A stretch of DNA of 28,446 nt, taken from positions 1 through 28,446 of the forward strand of contig CAZREI010000013.1 of assembly GCA_964599285.1 (NCBI GenBank). Direction: 5' to 3'. Shown here in pieces: positions 13,291 through 22,226 of this stretch. The notes beneath the pieces were generated by a model. The model had not been told where the DNA came from. It saw only the letters and a list, made by a program, of their open reading frames with translations, and did not search any database. Position 1 is the first letter of the stretch. Each line of letters begins with the position of its first letter. Origin of the DNA: VGLO01 sp964599285 (GTDB lineage Bacteria > Patescibacteriota > Minisyncoccia > Minisyncoccales > Staskawiczbacteraceae). Made by a program: the position numbers and the translations under genes.

Positions 13291-14958
13291 CTAATGCACC
13301 ACCCCGCCGCCGGAGTTTTGGGGGTCGTCGGGTAGGCTGGTATCCACTGCTGGCGCCGAACTTGAAATGGTTTTGCCGGTGGCTTGGTCTTCACCCAAAA
13401 TAGTGGCTTGGCCTATGAGCTCTGCGACTTTTCCTTGCATCGCCGCAGAAGGCAACAAGGAAACTTGGAAAGAAATTGACGGCGGCGCGTTAGCAATTCC
13501 TGTTCCGGCCGGCATATCCCCCATCGACCAGACAATTTCGCGAGTAGCGCTATCCAGCGAAAATTTGGAAATTTGGTTTTGGGGCAGAATGTTGGCGGTC
13601 AGCGCGACACCATCGGGCAGTGACGCCCGCACCTTTCCGTTTTTTACATCGTTAAAATAATTTTTGGCTTGCCAGGTGATGGTGTAGGTGGTAGCCTGGT
13701 TGACCTGCGGTGGAATGGGGCCGGAATTTACAAATCCTGCGGAGGCTGCAAAATACCCTTTTTGCGCCAGCTCCAATTTGGAATTTACTTTGGTATCAAA
13801 TTCCTGGGTAATATCGGAAACTTTTACTTCGTTTTTGAGCAGCACATTATTTTTTTGCGCGTCAACGGGAGTCCAAGAATCTTTTAATTTTATATCAAAG
13901 GAGATGCTGGTTTCCTGGTTCGGATCCAAATGCGAAAGCTCTGGAACTTGCTTGGAATCAAAAATAATTAAATTATCATTGGGGCGGGCACTGCCTTGGG
14001 ATGAAACCAACGATGACAAATCAAACGCCGGACTGTCAATTTTGGAAATGACAAACAAATTATCAACGGAAGACGTGCCGATGTTTCGCAAAAAAATCTG
14101 GTAGTGTAAAAGCTCGCCGGGTGAAGCAATGTAGTTGGACGACCCGTTGATTTGCTGGGAGATAAACAGCAAGGGATTGATAACCTGCACATCCTGGCTG
14201 GCTTCCTGCAAAGCGATAAAATTACCGTCCTGCCACATGCCAAGCCTGGCCGAAAAATGCAGGTTGGTGCCCGGGTCGGCGGTGACCAAGCCCTTGATGC
14301 TGATGCGTCCGCCCTGGGCTTTTTGCAGGGTGGGCAGTTTCCATTCGGCGTTGTCCAGAGAAACCGGAGCAGCCGACTCAACATTAAACCCGCTGACCCC
14401 GTCAATTTTGACGCTCATGTTTTCCAGCGGATAATCGATGTTAGAAAAATAATTTAACGAATAGGTGATCTCTTTGCCCTTTTCTATTTTGGAAGGCAGA
14501 TCATAGGTCAGCGTCAGACCCGAAGAGCTGATGGTGGTGGCAAGACTGGTGTCGGATTCGTAGCGTGCGGACAAATTGTGGGGCGTGTATGAAAGCCAGG
14601 CGCGGGCGGTTTTTAGGTCGCCCTCTTTGCCCAAGAGCCTGGTTTTAATTTGCACCAAATTTTGGGCGCCCGGGTAAATGTCTTTTAAGTCTTGGGTCAG
14701 CCGGGTTTTACTATCTTCGGTTAGTGAATTGTCGGGAAGCTGTACGATGAGCTTTGGATTTTCCAGGGCGAAGTTGCCGTTGTTTTGATATTTGACGGTG
14801 TAGGTGATTTCGTCGCCCGATTTGGCAGTGTCGGGACCCAATAGCTGCAGGTTTAAAATTTCTTTGGAAAACAGGGTATCGCGATACCACCAAAATCCCA
14901 AAATGCCGGCGACGATGACGACGATACTGGCGATGATGAAAATAAACGTTTTGTTCAT
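13291..14958 (-). CDS. Membrane-anchored surface protein with Ig-like (DUF11/CARDB-type) repeats
   Basis: 555-aa protein with one N-terminal membrane helix (about residues 4-24, FIFIIASIVVIVAGILGFWW) and a long extracellular part. It contains about four beta-sandwich repeats recognisable by DEITYTVKYQNNGNFALENP (about 49-68), EITYSLNYFSNIDYPLENMS (164-183), LHYQIFLRNIGTSSVDN (about 281-297) and TYTITWQAKNYFNDVKNG, each followed by ...VQLP or ..ASLPDGV-like strands. That is the pattern of DUF11/CARDB domains in bacterial surface proteins. There is no LPXTG or second membrane helix; the C-terminus is Ser/Pro/Gly-rich. It is likely an envelope adhesion or scaffold protein; no enzymatic motif is visible. 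Its ATG overlaps the recO stop (ATGA). Confidence 0.8.
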   Translation of the reverse strand: MNKTFIFIIASIVVIVAGILGFWWYRDTLFSKEILNLQLLGPDTAKSGDEITYTVKYQNNGNFALENPKLIVQLPDNSLTEDSKTRLTQDLKDIYPGAQNLVQIKTRLLGKEGDLKTARAWLSYTPHNLSARYESDTSLATTISSSGLTLTYDLPSKIEKGKEITYSLNYFSNIDYPLENMSVKIDGVSGFNVESAAPVSLDNAEWKLPTLQKAQGGRISIKGLVTADPGTNLHFSARLGMWQDGNFIALQEASQDVQVINPLLFISQQINGSSNYIASPGELLHYQIFLRNIGTSSVDNLFVISKIDSPAFDLSSLVSSQGSARPNDNLIIFDSKQVPELSHLDPNQETSISFDIKLKDSWTPVDAQKNNVLLKNEVKVSDITQEFDTKVNSKLELAQKGYFAASAGFVNSGPIPPQVNQATTYTITWQAKNYFNDVKNGKVRASLPDGVALTANILPQNQISKFSLDSATREIVWSMGDMPAGTGIANAPPSISFQVSLLPSAAMQGKVAELIGQATILGEDQATGKTISSSAPAVDTSLPDDPQNSGGGVVH

Positions 14959-15680
14959 GATAGTTTATGAGTAAGATATTGAAGATACTGGCCTGAAACT
15001 TGGCGAAGCGATTTTTGCGATGGCAAGGCGACTTTTAATTTGGCAACGGTTTGCCAATCTTGTTTTAAAAACAACCGCAAGATTTTGACAACATCAGAAT
15101 GTATTGCTACGGCTGGGTTCGATGATTTGGCACATCGGCCGCAAACCACTCCCCCTTCGTTGGCAGAAAAATAAAGTGCGGTTTGGTTAAGTGCCGCTTG
15201 GCATAAGGCGCACCGGGAAAGTTCCGGCGCGTATCCTAATGCCCCGACAAAATTCCAAAAAAAGTAAAAGTACAATCGCTGGTGCAGGGCACCCGGAGCA
15301 AGGGCATTGAGTTTTTCAAAAAAATCTAAGAGCAAGTTCCAAAGGCGATCATCCGGTTCGGGGCCGGCAATAAAGCGGTCCAGCAAGTCGCAGGCCTGAT
15401 CAGCCACGGCCAATTTTTCAAACGATTCGGTAATGCCACCAAACCGCTCTAGTGCCATCGCGTCAGTCAGAGTTTTGCGATTTTTGCCCTGAATGAACGA
15501 CAGCTCCGACAAAGAAAAAATTTCTATGCCGCTTTTTAATTTGGAATTGATGGCGCGGATGGATTTGGCAAATACCTGCAAGCGGCCAAACTCGCGGGTA
15601 AAAACGGAAAACACCCGGTCAGCCTCTAGCCGATCCTCCTTTTTAAAAACCAACCCTTGGGCAGAATATTGCAGTGCCAT
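14955..15680 (-). CDS. recO: DNA repair protein RecO
   Basis: RecF-pathway mediator that loads RecA with RecR and anneals SSB-coated DNA. 241 aa, normal length. The N-terminal OB-fold begins QYSAQGLVFKKEDRLEADRVFSVFT, with FGRLQVFAKSIRAINSKL (31-48). The helical C-terminal half has a four-Cys zinc site, C157xxC160 and C180xxC183, as in many RecO proteins. It lies 6 bp after the channel-like gene and overlaps the surface-protein start, so it is co-transcribed with them. Linkage is probably positional only. Confidence 0.92.
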   Translation of the reverse strand: MALQYSAQGLVFKKEDRLEADRVFSVFTREFGRLQVFAKSIRAINSKLKSGIEIFSLSELSFIQGKNRKTLTDAMALERFGGITESFEKLAVADQACDLLDRFIAGPEPDDRLWNLLLDFFEKLNALAPGALHQRLYFYFFWNFVGALGYAPELSRCALCQAALNQTALYFSANEGGVVCGRCAKSSNPAVAIHSDVVKILRLFLKQDWQTVAKLKVALPSQKSLRQVSGQYLQYLTHKLS

Positions 15681-15686
15681 ACTGTT

Positions 15687-16706
15687 TTATAGTTCCATCA
15701 ATGAATTTTCCCCAAACCATTTTCGGTAAATAACATCGTACTTTCCCGATTCTTTGATCATTAAAAAGGCTTGATTGATTTTTTCCCTTAACTTACTACC
15801 CGAAGGCAGGGCAATGCCATAGCTTTGCTTTTCAAATAAATCGCCTACTATTTCAAGATTATTATCTTTCTTATGATCTAAAAAATATTCCAGTGCTGGA
15901 GCATCAAAAACAATTGCATCTACTTCTTTGCTTTTCAATTTTGCATACGCGTCTTCTAAATTTAGCGTGACAGAAACTTTCGCGCCGATTTTTTGCAGAG
16001 CGCGGACACTGGTAGAATCCTTCACGGTAGCTACACGCTTGTTGTAAAGATCGCGATAACTGCTAATATCTCCCTTAATTTTTTTTACGGCAATGAAAGC
16101 TGAAAGCTGGGCAATAAAAATACCGAAAATTGCTACTCCCCCGATAATAATAAAAGTTACAACCGTTCTTCCTATCCATGTGTGGGGAACATAATCGCCA
16201 AAACTATCCGTGGACATTGAGCATATTACCAGCCACGCAGATTCAAAAATACCAACAAAATAATTATTACTGAACGTTTTTGCGCCGCTTTCCGCAACCC
16301 ATAGCAAGTTTGAAAACACTACGATAAATGCCAGCACCAACACCAAAGGAGAAATAATGGCCTTGTATCCTTCTTTAAAAAATAATCCGATGCTCTTGAA
16401 AATATGCATGCTATTGCTATCTTTATCCACCAAAATAAGTAAACCGGAATTTAAGGTCGGGTGGGAAAAATCCACAATCTTTTCCCTTGCCTCATTGATC
16501 GTGATGCCAGCCAAGCCAACATCTGATTTTTTATCCGCCAAAGAAGGGATTATTTCCTGGAATTGTTTTTCTTCATATTCAAAATCCAAATTAATGTTTC
16601 GGGCAATTTCTTCCCACACATCTATTTCAAAACCAGCGTATCTTTGATTTTCTTCCATGATAAGCGGCGGGAATGTTGCAATAGTAACTTTTATTTTTTT
16701 ATTCAT
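15687..16706 (-). CDS. GluR0-like ligand-gated channel (ionotropic glutamate receptor type)
   Basis: 339 aa with the prokaryotic iGluR order: ligand-binding lobe S1 (1-105), membrane helix (about 117-137), re-entrant pore loop (about 150-171), helix (about 179-207) and lobe S2 (210-339). S1 has the amino-acid-binding signature GFEIDVWEEIARNIN and ITINEAREKIVDFSHP, where R74 matches the ligand-carboxylate Arg. S2 has VKDSTSVRALQKIG and VDAIVFDAPALEYFL. The filter reads STDSFGDYVP where K+-selective relatives have TVGYGD, so selectivity may differ. No signal peptide precedes S1, and an in-frame stop lies just upstream, so topology is a puzzle. A degenerate amino-acid-binding membrane protein is the alternative. 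It lies between the hypothetical gene after ileS and recO. Confidence 0.82.
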   Translation of the reverse strand: MNKKIKVTIATFPPLIMEENQRYAGFEIDVWEEIARNINLDFEYEEKQFQEIIPSLADKKSDVGLAGITINEAREKIVDFSHPTLNSGLLILVDKDSNSMHIFKSIGLFFKEGYKAIISPLVLVLAFIVVFSNLLWVAESGAKTFSNNYFVGIFESAWLVICSMSTDSFGDYVPHTWIGRTVVTFIIIGGVAIFGIFIAQLSAFIAVKKIKGDISSYRDLYNKRVATVKDSTSVRALQKIGAKVSVTLNLEDAYAKLKSKEVDAIVFDAPALEYFLDHKKDNNLEIVGDLFEKQSYGIALPSGSKLREKINQAFLMIKESGKYDVIYRKWFGENSLMEL

Positions 16707-16718
16707 GGCAATGATTTT

Positions 16719-17177
16719 TTATAGTTTAAAACTATCATCATCAATAATATCTTCCAAAAGTTTTAATTTATTTCTATCTTCTACTGCTTCTCTCCACTTA
16801 TTAGGATCTGTTTGCTTGCGCTTTATTTCCCAATACAGCTCTTTGGCGGTTTGTTTGGCTTCCGCGTGGTCAATAATTCCGCCAAAACGCCCGGGAAACA
16901 ATTTTTCCAATTCAGCCATTTGGACTTTCTTCATTTTAAGACCGTAATCTTTTGGATTAAGGGTCTTTAACTCTTTTTTAATTTCCATCCTGGATGCCTG
17001 AGATTTGCCATGAAATATAGAGGCGTCTTGCTTTGGGTTAGCTTTTTTAGCTGGAATTTCAAGCTTAGAAATAACTTGCTTTTGATCGGCGTTTGATTTT
17101 GTCGGATTATAGGTTCTGTCGCTAAACGGTATTTTCCCTTTTTTAAATTCGGACGTATTTTTTGGTAATGGTGCCAT
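16719..17177 (-). CDS. Hypothetical basic protein after ileS
   Basis: 152-aa hydrophilic, Lys-rich protein with no membrane segment, signal peptide or Cys. The N-terminal third is low-complexity (KNTSEFKKGKIPFSDRTYNP); the rest is predicted helical (MEIKKELKTLNPKDYGL, AELEKLFPGRFGGIIDHAEA, AKELYWEIKRK). The start at 17177 (MAPLPKNTSEF) sits 7 bp after the ileS stop; the longer frame from 17222 would overlap ileS by 38 bp. I do not recognise the family. Its operon position and charge would fit an RNA- or protein-binding factor, but that is only a guess. Confidence 0.7.
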   Translation of the reverse strand: MAPLPKNTSEFKKGKIPFSDRTYNPTKSNADQKQVISKLEIPAKKANPKQDASIFHGKSQASRMEIKKELKTLNPKDYGLKMKKVQMAELEKLFPGRFGGIIDHAEAKQTAKELYWEIKRKQTDPNKWREAVEDRNKLKLLEDIIDDDSFKL

Positions 17178-17184
17178 GTGTTGG

Positions 17185-20160
17185 TTATTTTTTAATAGTG
17201 ATTTGATACGCCAATGTAGCATTTACTTCGGGTTTTTGCGCCGCGGCATCCATGTTAATAACTGCAATATTGTTCAATCGTATTTCTTTTTTCAACATAT
17301 CTATATTTTTTTCAATCATAGGTTTTAGCTCCCGGGAAACCGTTATTTCCATATTGGCCTTGTCGTCGGGTTTCAATCCGAGCTCTTTTCTTTTTTCTTG
17401 CGCGTCCCTGATAATATCCCGCAGCAATCCCTCTTCTTTTAATGCCGGGGTAATGTTAGTATCCAGCTCCACCTCACTTTTAATAGTACCATCAAACAAG
17501 ATTTCTTTCACATTGACTTCTTCTTTAATAATCTCCAAAAGTTCTGGATGATTTTTAATATCTGAATTTACATTTTTAATTTTCAGCGATGCCAGTGGCT
17601 GGCGCACCTTGATGGCTTTTTGTGAACGCTCTGCCAGCGCCAGCGCAACCACGCTCCGGACTTCGTCCATGCGATTTTCTAGATCAAGGTCGGTTCGGCC
17701 TTCCTGGCTTTTTGGCCAATCACACAAGTGAACCGATTCAGGCATTGCTAATTTAGGATTTAGAGTTTCGGATTTAGAATTTGCGCGAAGCGTTTGGTAC
17801 ATCGCTTCGGCAAAAAAGGGCATCATGGGCGCCAGCAATTTTGTCGTGGTCAAAAGGACGTAATAAAAAGTTTCAATAGCCTCCTTGCGGCCAGGCGAAT
17901 CTTCATGGAAGCGCTTGCGCGACCGGCGCACATACCAAAGCGACAGGTCGTTGATAAAAAAATCCTCCAGAGCCTTTGCCGCTTTTTGCATATCGTACTT
18001 ATCAAGGCTAAACTCCACCAAAGCAATCAGGTGATTGAGGCGCGAGATAATCCAAATATCTAAAATGTTTTTTGATTGACCCGCCTTTGCTAAAGCCACG
18101 GCGAGCGAAGGAAAATCCTGCTGATCAACGTAAGTGGTAAAAAAAGAAAAAACATTTTGCAGAATTAACAGTTTTCTTTTTGTTTCGCCCACGCCCGTTC
18201 CAGAAAATAACAAATTTTCGGCCTGCACCACCGGAGAGCCAAGCATGTAAAAACGCATGGCATCCGCTCCGTAGCTTTCCATCACTTCCACCGGGTCCGG
18301 ATAGTTCTTTAATTTCTTTGACATTTTCTTGCCATCTTCAGCCAGCACGATTCCCGTGACAACACCGTTTTTAAAAGCCTCCTTGCCAAAGAGCGCGCCT
18401 ATTAACACATGCTGATAGTAAAACCAGGCTCGGGTTTGGTCTTGCGCTTCGCCAACAAAATCGGCGGGCAAGCGCTTTTGGACTTCTTTTTTATTTTCCA
18501 GCGGATAGTGCAGTGAGGCAAACGGTACCGACCCGGAATCAAACCAGGTATCCAGCACATCAGGAACACGTTTTGCGATTCCTTGGCAGCTGCAAGAAAA
18601 TGTTACCGCGTCAACAATGTCTTTGTGCAAATCGGTTACTTTTATTTTGCTGATTTTTTCAAGCTCTGCGGCCGAAGCAAATACATATTCTTTTTTGCAC
18701 GCTTCGCATCGCCACACCGGAATGGTATTGGCCCAAAAACGCTGGCGTGAAATAGACCAGTCGCGCGCACCTTCCAGCCACTGGCCGAACCTTCCTTCTT
18801 TTATATGCTCGGGCGACCAGTGAATTTTCTTTGCAGTTTTTAGCAACGTTGGCTTTATTTTTTCCACCGCCACAAACCAGGAACTGGTTGCGTAATTTAA
18901 TAAAGCCGTGTCGCATCTCCAGCAATGCGGATAAGGATGCTCATATTTTTGGTGGCTAAACACCAATCCTTTTTTATCCAAAAATTTCACGACGGTTAAA
19001 TCGGCTTCGCGAATTTCCTCTGGATTATTTTTGGCCCTTGGCAAGAGGCTTTGGCCGGCAAAATCCAAAACTTCCGGCTTAAATGTTCCGTTCATAGCAA
19101 CGTGCTGGACAAACGGCAAGTTCACCTTTTTAAGCAACGCCCAGTCGTCAGCGCCAAAAGCCGGAGCTTCATGGGCAATACCGGTTCCCTCGTCAGCTGT
19201 GACAAAATCAGCAGCGTAGACTTTCCAACCGTTTTGGCGATTTTTTAAATTTTTATCGTTAGCATAATAATCAAACAACGGCTCGTATTCTAAACCAACT
19301 AAATCCGGACCTTTTATTCCAGATTTCACTCGTCGATAAGAGGGCGTCGGATCACTGAACATTTTTTGTTTGATTATTGCATCATGAGCAACAATAAATA
19401 TTTCCCCATTATTCCAAGATATCGCATCGTAAACAACATCCGATCCAACGGCCAGCGCCACATTCCCCGGCAGAGTCCAGGGAGTCGTGGTCCAAGCCAA
19501 CAAATACACATCGCCCTTTAATCCGATTTTCTCTGGATTTTTTACTTTAAACTTTACTGTTACCGAAAGATCTTTTATATTTTTGTAACCTTCAGAAACT
19601 TCGCTCTGGCTCAAGGTGGTTTCACAGCGCGGACAAATGTGCATTGACCGGTAATCTTCGTAAATCAAACCTTTATCGTAGAGTGTTTTAAATGCCCACC
19701 ATTCGCTTTGCATGTATTCAAAATCCATGGTCCGATAGGGATTTTGCATATCGGCCCAGCGTCCAAAGCGCGGGATAATCCTTTCCCATTCTTTGATAAA
19801 AGTAAAAACGCTTTTGCGGCAAAGGTCGTTAAACGTTTTCACGCCCATGGCAACAATGTCTTTTTTTGATTTGATGCCAAGCTCTTTTTCAACAATGTTT
19901 TCTATCGGAAGCCCATGACAATCCCAACCCCACTGGCGCCGCACATAAAAACCTTGCATGGTTTTGTAGCGCGGAATGGCGTCTTTAATGGCGCTTTGCA
20001 GCAAGTGGCCATAGTGCGGAAGCCCCGTGGCAAACGGCGGCCCATCATAAAACACAAACGGCTTTTTGTCTTTTGTTTTTTCCAAAGTCTTTTCAAAAAT
20101 ACGACTGTCCTGCCAAAATCGTAAAATTTTCTGTTCCTCTTCAGGAAAGTTATATGCCAT
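17185..20160 (-). CDS. ileS: Isoleucyl-tRNA synthetase, type 2
   Basis: Class I synthetase, 991 aa. The N-terminus KPFVFYDGPPFATGLPHYGH carries the HIGH-type motif HYGH (49-52), and KMSKK is at 612-616; both variants are typical of the type 2 (eukaryote-like) IleRS clade, whose known members include mupirocin-insensitive enzymes. The CP1 editing domain shows LLAWTTTPWTLPGN (220-233) and DEGTGIAHEAPAFGADD (323-339). CxxC pairs (ICPRC; CEAC) suggest metal sites. The anticodon domain follows (LSLWYVRRSRKRF). A short repeat is translated as ANSKSETLNPKLA before MPESVHLCDWP. PSLAVALAKAGQS (about 703-715) also looks repeat-derived. It is followed after 7 bp by the hypothetical gene. Confidence 0.97.
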   Translation of the reverse strand: MAYNFPEEEQKILRFWQDSRIFEKTLEKTKDKKPFVFYDGPPFATGLPHYGHLLQSAIKDAIPRYKTMQGFYVRRQWGWDCHGLPIENIVEKELGIKSKKDIVAMGVKTFNDLCRKSVFTFIKEWERIIPRFGRWADMQNPYRTMDFEYMQSEWWAFKTLYDKGLIYEDYRSMHICPRCETTLSQSEVSEGYKNIKDLSVTVKFKVKNPEKIGLKGDVYLLAWTTTPWTLPGNVALAVGSDVVYDAISWNNGEIFIVAHDAIIKQKMFSDPTPSYRRVKSGIKGPDLVGLEYEPLFDYYANDKNLKNRQNGWKVYAADFVTADEGTGIAHEAPAFGADDWALLKKVNLPFVQHVAMNGTFKPEVLDFAGQSLLPRAKNNPEEIREADLTVVKFLDKKGLVFSHQKYEHPYPHCWRCDTALLNYATSSWFVAVEKIKPTLLKTAKKIHWSPEHIKEGRFGQWLEGARDWSISRQRFWANTIPVWRCEACKKEYVFASAAELEKISKIKVTDLHKDIVDAVTFSCSCQGIAKRVPDVLDTWFDSGSVPFASLHYPLENKKEVQKRLPADFVGEAQDQTRAWFYYQHVLIGALFGKEAFKNGVVTGIVLAEDGKKMSKKLKNYPDPVEVMESYGADAMRFYMLGSPVVQAENLLFSGTGVGETKRKLLILQNVFSFFTTYVDQQDFPSLAVALAKAGQSKNILDIWIISRLNHLIALVEFSLDKYDMQKAAKALEDFFINDLSLWYVRRSRKRFHEDSPGRKEAIETFYYVLLTTTKLLAPMMPFFAEAMYQTLRANSKSETLNPKLAMPESVHLCDWPKSQEGRTDLDLENRMDEVRSVVALALAERSQKAIKVRQPLASLKIKNVNSDIKNHPELLEIIKEEVNVKEILFDGTIKSEVELDTNITPALKEEGLLRDIIRDAQEKRKELGLKPDDKANMEITVSRELKPMIEKNIDMLKKEIRLNNIAVINMDAAAQKPEVNATLAYQITIKK
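17750..17782. repeat. A/T-rich short repeat inside ileS
   Basis: Two near-copies of the GGATTTAGA type motif (AATTTAGGATTTAGAG and TTTCGGATTTAGAATT) in tandem, translated as NSKSETLNPKLA. They sit in the linker between the anticodon-binding helices and a conserved Trp-Pro segment. They belong to the same class of translated short repeats as in leuS and tatD. Confidence 0.65.
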
Positions 20161-20172
20161 ATTTACAAAACA

Positions 20173-20877
20173 TTAATGCATACTAAAATATTCGGCGACT
20201 TTATAAAGTTGTTTAGAAAACTTCTCTCTGGCATCCATGTCTTTTTGTGGTTGAGTTTTCTCAAAAAAATCTTCGATGGAACCAAGGACATCCACGAGTT
20301 CTTTTAAATTTTGGTCTTTCGTATTTTTTATTTCTTTTAATCTTTTTTCTGCAACTTTTTTGGTAATCGCATAATCTTCGTGATGTAACCCGAGCCCACC
20401 ATTTGCAATCAAAGTAATTAAGGGTATATCGGACCGGTTATAAAAAGCATGAGGTACCCATCCAGGAATGTAAATTAATGAACCTGGTATTAGTTTTATT
20501 GCGAATGCAGTTTTTTTATTGTGATTGTAGAGCAGACATCCACTAAAACCTTCAGATTTTACATAATGCTGTGATCCGTGGGCATGTGGCGTAAAATGAT
20601 GATGAGAGTTAGTGATTCCCATTTTCACCGTCGCATTATTAGGATTGCTTTCACTGGTATCGGGATTACCCAGCAAATAGTATGCTTGATTTCCGGGGTT
20701 TATAAAAAGATGGAGCTTATCGTGATAATCAGAATTATCTTTTGAAATTTCTTGAATACTGCCATTGCCAGTGATAAAAATTCTTCCTTCACTAGTAATT
20801 TGATAGAGTAAGCATCCACCGGGAAGATTTTTGTAATGTTCAAGGTATTGGAAAACTTTTTTTCTCGAATAGTTCAT
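20173..20877 (-). CDS. Cupin-domain protein, function unknown
   Basis: 234-aa protein with one cupin barrel at about residues 80-160. The first motif is HHHFTPHAHGSQHY (92-105), with H98, H100 and H104 as candidate metal ligands. The second motif is PGSLIYIPGWVPHAFYN (131-147), with H143. A variable N-terminal region (about 1-80) and a charged helical C-terminal tail (KKVAEKRLKEIKNTKDQNLKEL) flank it. The start at 20877 (MNYSRKK) is preferred because the frame from 20898 begins inside a palindrome. It lies between a histidine phosphatase and ileS, all on one strand. Substrate class (sugar or small-molecule binding, dioxygenase) cannot be told from sequence. Confidence 0.75.
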   Translation of the reverse strand: MNYSRKKVFQYLEHYKNLPGGCLLYQITSEGRIFITGNGSIQEISKDNSDYHDKLHLFINPGNQAYYLLGNPDTSESNPNNATVKMGITNSHHHFTPHAHGSQHYVKSEGFSGCLLYNHNKKTAFAIKLIPGSLIYIPGWVPHAFYNRSDIPLITLIANGGLGLHHEDYAITKKVAEKRLKEIKNTKDQNLKELVDVLGSIEDFFEKTQPQKDMDAREKFSKQLYKVAEYFSMH

Positions 20878-20885
20878 AGCTTGGT

Positions 20886-20919
20886 AACATTCCAACATTC
20901 TTGAGAATGTTGGAATGTT
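20886..20919. repeat. 16-bp-arm palindrome between phosphatase and cupin genes
   Basis: AACATTCCAACATTCT (20886-20901), a TG spacer, then the exact complement (20904-20919). It includes the first base of the phosphatase stop codon and ends about 9 bp before the cupin start. Without a T-tail it is more like the dispersed palindromes of this window than a terminator. Confidence 0.88.
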
Positions 20920-21488
20920 TAGTTTAATTCTTTGACTTGGCCTTTGTGGATTCTTTGGTCGCGCGGAATGGCTTGCAGGGCTTTTTTTAGTGACATGCCT
21001 TGCACTTTGGCTTCCAGCATCCAGAGCGGACCTTCGTGGCTAACAATCAATATATTTTTTCCCTGATATTTTTTATCGGTTTCCTTTAAAAAATCGTAGG
21101 CTCTTTTTAACACTTGCATATACGTTTCGCCTTCCGGCATGCAGTGGTTGATTCGCCTTGTTTCGTCACTAAAATTAATGTCCAGGTCGGTGATGGGATG
21201 GCCATTTAATACGCCGAAGCCGATTTCCCGCAATCGCTTGTCAAACGTTGGCTGGATGCCTAATGCCTTACCAACAATTTCTGCCGTTTGTTTTGCTCTT
21301 AGCACATCCGAAGCAAAAATTAAATCTATATTCTTGTCTTGCAAAGTTTTTGCGGCGGCCGTTGCCATTTCTTTTCCATGCTCTGTCAGTGGATTCTCAA
21401 ACGTTTCTGGCCACGAAGAACACACTTGATTCACATTGGACAACGCTTCTCCGTGGCGCAAAATATAGTAGTGGTTGTGTAGTTTCAT
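20919..21488 (-). CDS. Histidine phosphatase superfamily (phosphoglycerate-mutase-like)
   Basis: 189-aa branch-1 histidine phosphatase. The catalytic LRHGEALSN gives R11-H12-G13 with H12 as phospho-acceptor. R64 (ASDVLRAKQTAEIV), E88 (LREIGFG) and the second His H151 (IVSHEGPLW) complete the active site. Whether it is a mutase or a phosphatase (for example of sugar phosphates or alpha-ribazole-type substrates) cannot be decided. Its size matches small phosphatases rather than the 250-aa GpmA. Its start overlaps the stop of the preceding membrane-anchored protein (ATGA), and a palindrome abuts its stop. Confidence 0.9.
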   Translation of the reverse strand: MKLHNHYYILRHGEALSNVNQVCSSWPETFENPLTEHGKEMATAAAKTLQDKNIDLIFASDVLRAKQTAEIVGKALGIQPTFDKRLREIGFGVLNGHPITDLDINFSDETRRINHCMPEGETYMQVLKRAYDFLKETDKKYQGKNILIVSHEGPLWMLEAKVQGMSLKKALQAIPRDQRIHKGQVKELN

Positions 21489-22096
21489 TTTGTAAACGTC
21501 AGCGTCGCGACACTGCTTTCAATCGCCTTAACTACAATGCTATCGTAATTGTTCGTAAAATTAACGCATGGATTATAATCTGGCGTGCCGGTGTATGGAC
21601 TGCACCCGTTTAAGGTGTGCACCACATATTGCAAAGTAATATAATTTCCATTTTTTACGGTTGTATAATCTCTTGTTTTGTAAAGTTGACCAGCTCCCGG
21701 ATCTTCAGCGACCGACAAACAAAATGATACTCCGTTTATGGTAAGTTTTGAATCGTTATTGGGAATTTGGGGATTTATTACGTAACAACCATTGCTATCA
21801 ATAGTTGCATTGCCTTGCGCGGTAACTATCGCTGTTGGATTACTTTGAAAGGACGCGTACTTGGTGCCAAAATCGGCAGGGTATTTAAACTCAAATCCCA
21901 ATTGATCGTTTTTGACGGTATTCCAATTTGCCGTTTCTTGGGTTGGTGATGGCGTTGCTTGCTGTTGAACTTGGCGCGTTTGGTTTACCGAATCAACATA
22001 TTGCACAATTAAAAAATATCCGGCAATACCCAGCACCAGCAAAACAGAAACAAGCATAATAATGAGCACTGAAATATCTTTTAGTTTCTCTTTCAT
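21485..22096 (-). CDS. Membrane-anchored extracellular protein with FKYP-type domain
   Basis: 203-aa protein with one N-terminal membrane helix (about 9-32, VLIIMLVSVLLVLGIAGYFLIV). A Gln/Thr/Pro-rich linker (QQQATPSPTQETANW) follows, then a C-terminal beta-rich domain beginning NDQLGFEFKYPADF. That signature is common in small PsbP-like surface proteins of CPR bacteria. Four Cys residues (in SNGCYVI, SFCLSV, NGCSPY and NPCVNF) may form two disulfides outside the membrane. Function unknown. It is first in a pair with the histidine phosphatase (ATGA overlap) and is preceded by a CGCGGAT-type repeat block. Confidence 0.75.
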   Translation of the reverse strand: MKEKLKDISVLIIMLVSVLLVLGIAGYFLIVQYVDSVNQTRQVQQQATPSPTQETANWNTVKNDQLGFEFKYPADFGTKYASFQSNPTAIVTAQGNATIDSNGCYVINPQIPNNDSKLTINGVSFCLSVAEDPGAGQLYKTRDYTTVKNGNYITLQYVVHTLNGCSPYTGTPDYNPCVNFTNNYDSIVVKAIESSVATLTFTK

Positions 22097-22112
22097 TTTT
22101 ATTTCATAAAAA

Positions 22113-22203
22113 TACGCGGATTCTCGCTGATAAAAACGCTGATACTCGCGGATACGTTACGTTATCCGCGTCAATCCGCGTGATATCCGCGTACATCTGC
22201 GAA
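22113..22203. repeat. CGCGGAT repeat cluster
   Basis: About six copies of CGCGGAT or its complement ATCCGCG, some degenerate, in both orientations within 91 bp. They include the inverted pair CGCGGATA/TATCCGCG around 22148-22170. It fills the spacer between argS and the membrane-anchored protein gene. The 12-mer ATACTCGCGGAT also occurs just before leuS (5162-5173), so this is a dispersed family. Confidence 0.8.
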
Positions 22204-22226
22204 TTTTTTGTTTACAAAAAATTGAA

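Noticed and set aside
22113..22203. Replication origin iterons in the CGCGGAT cluster
   Set aside because: No DnaA boxes, dnaA, dnaN or rep gene are nearby. The motif is in mixed orientation and recurs before leuS, fitting a dispersed repeat better.
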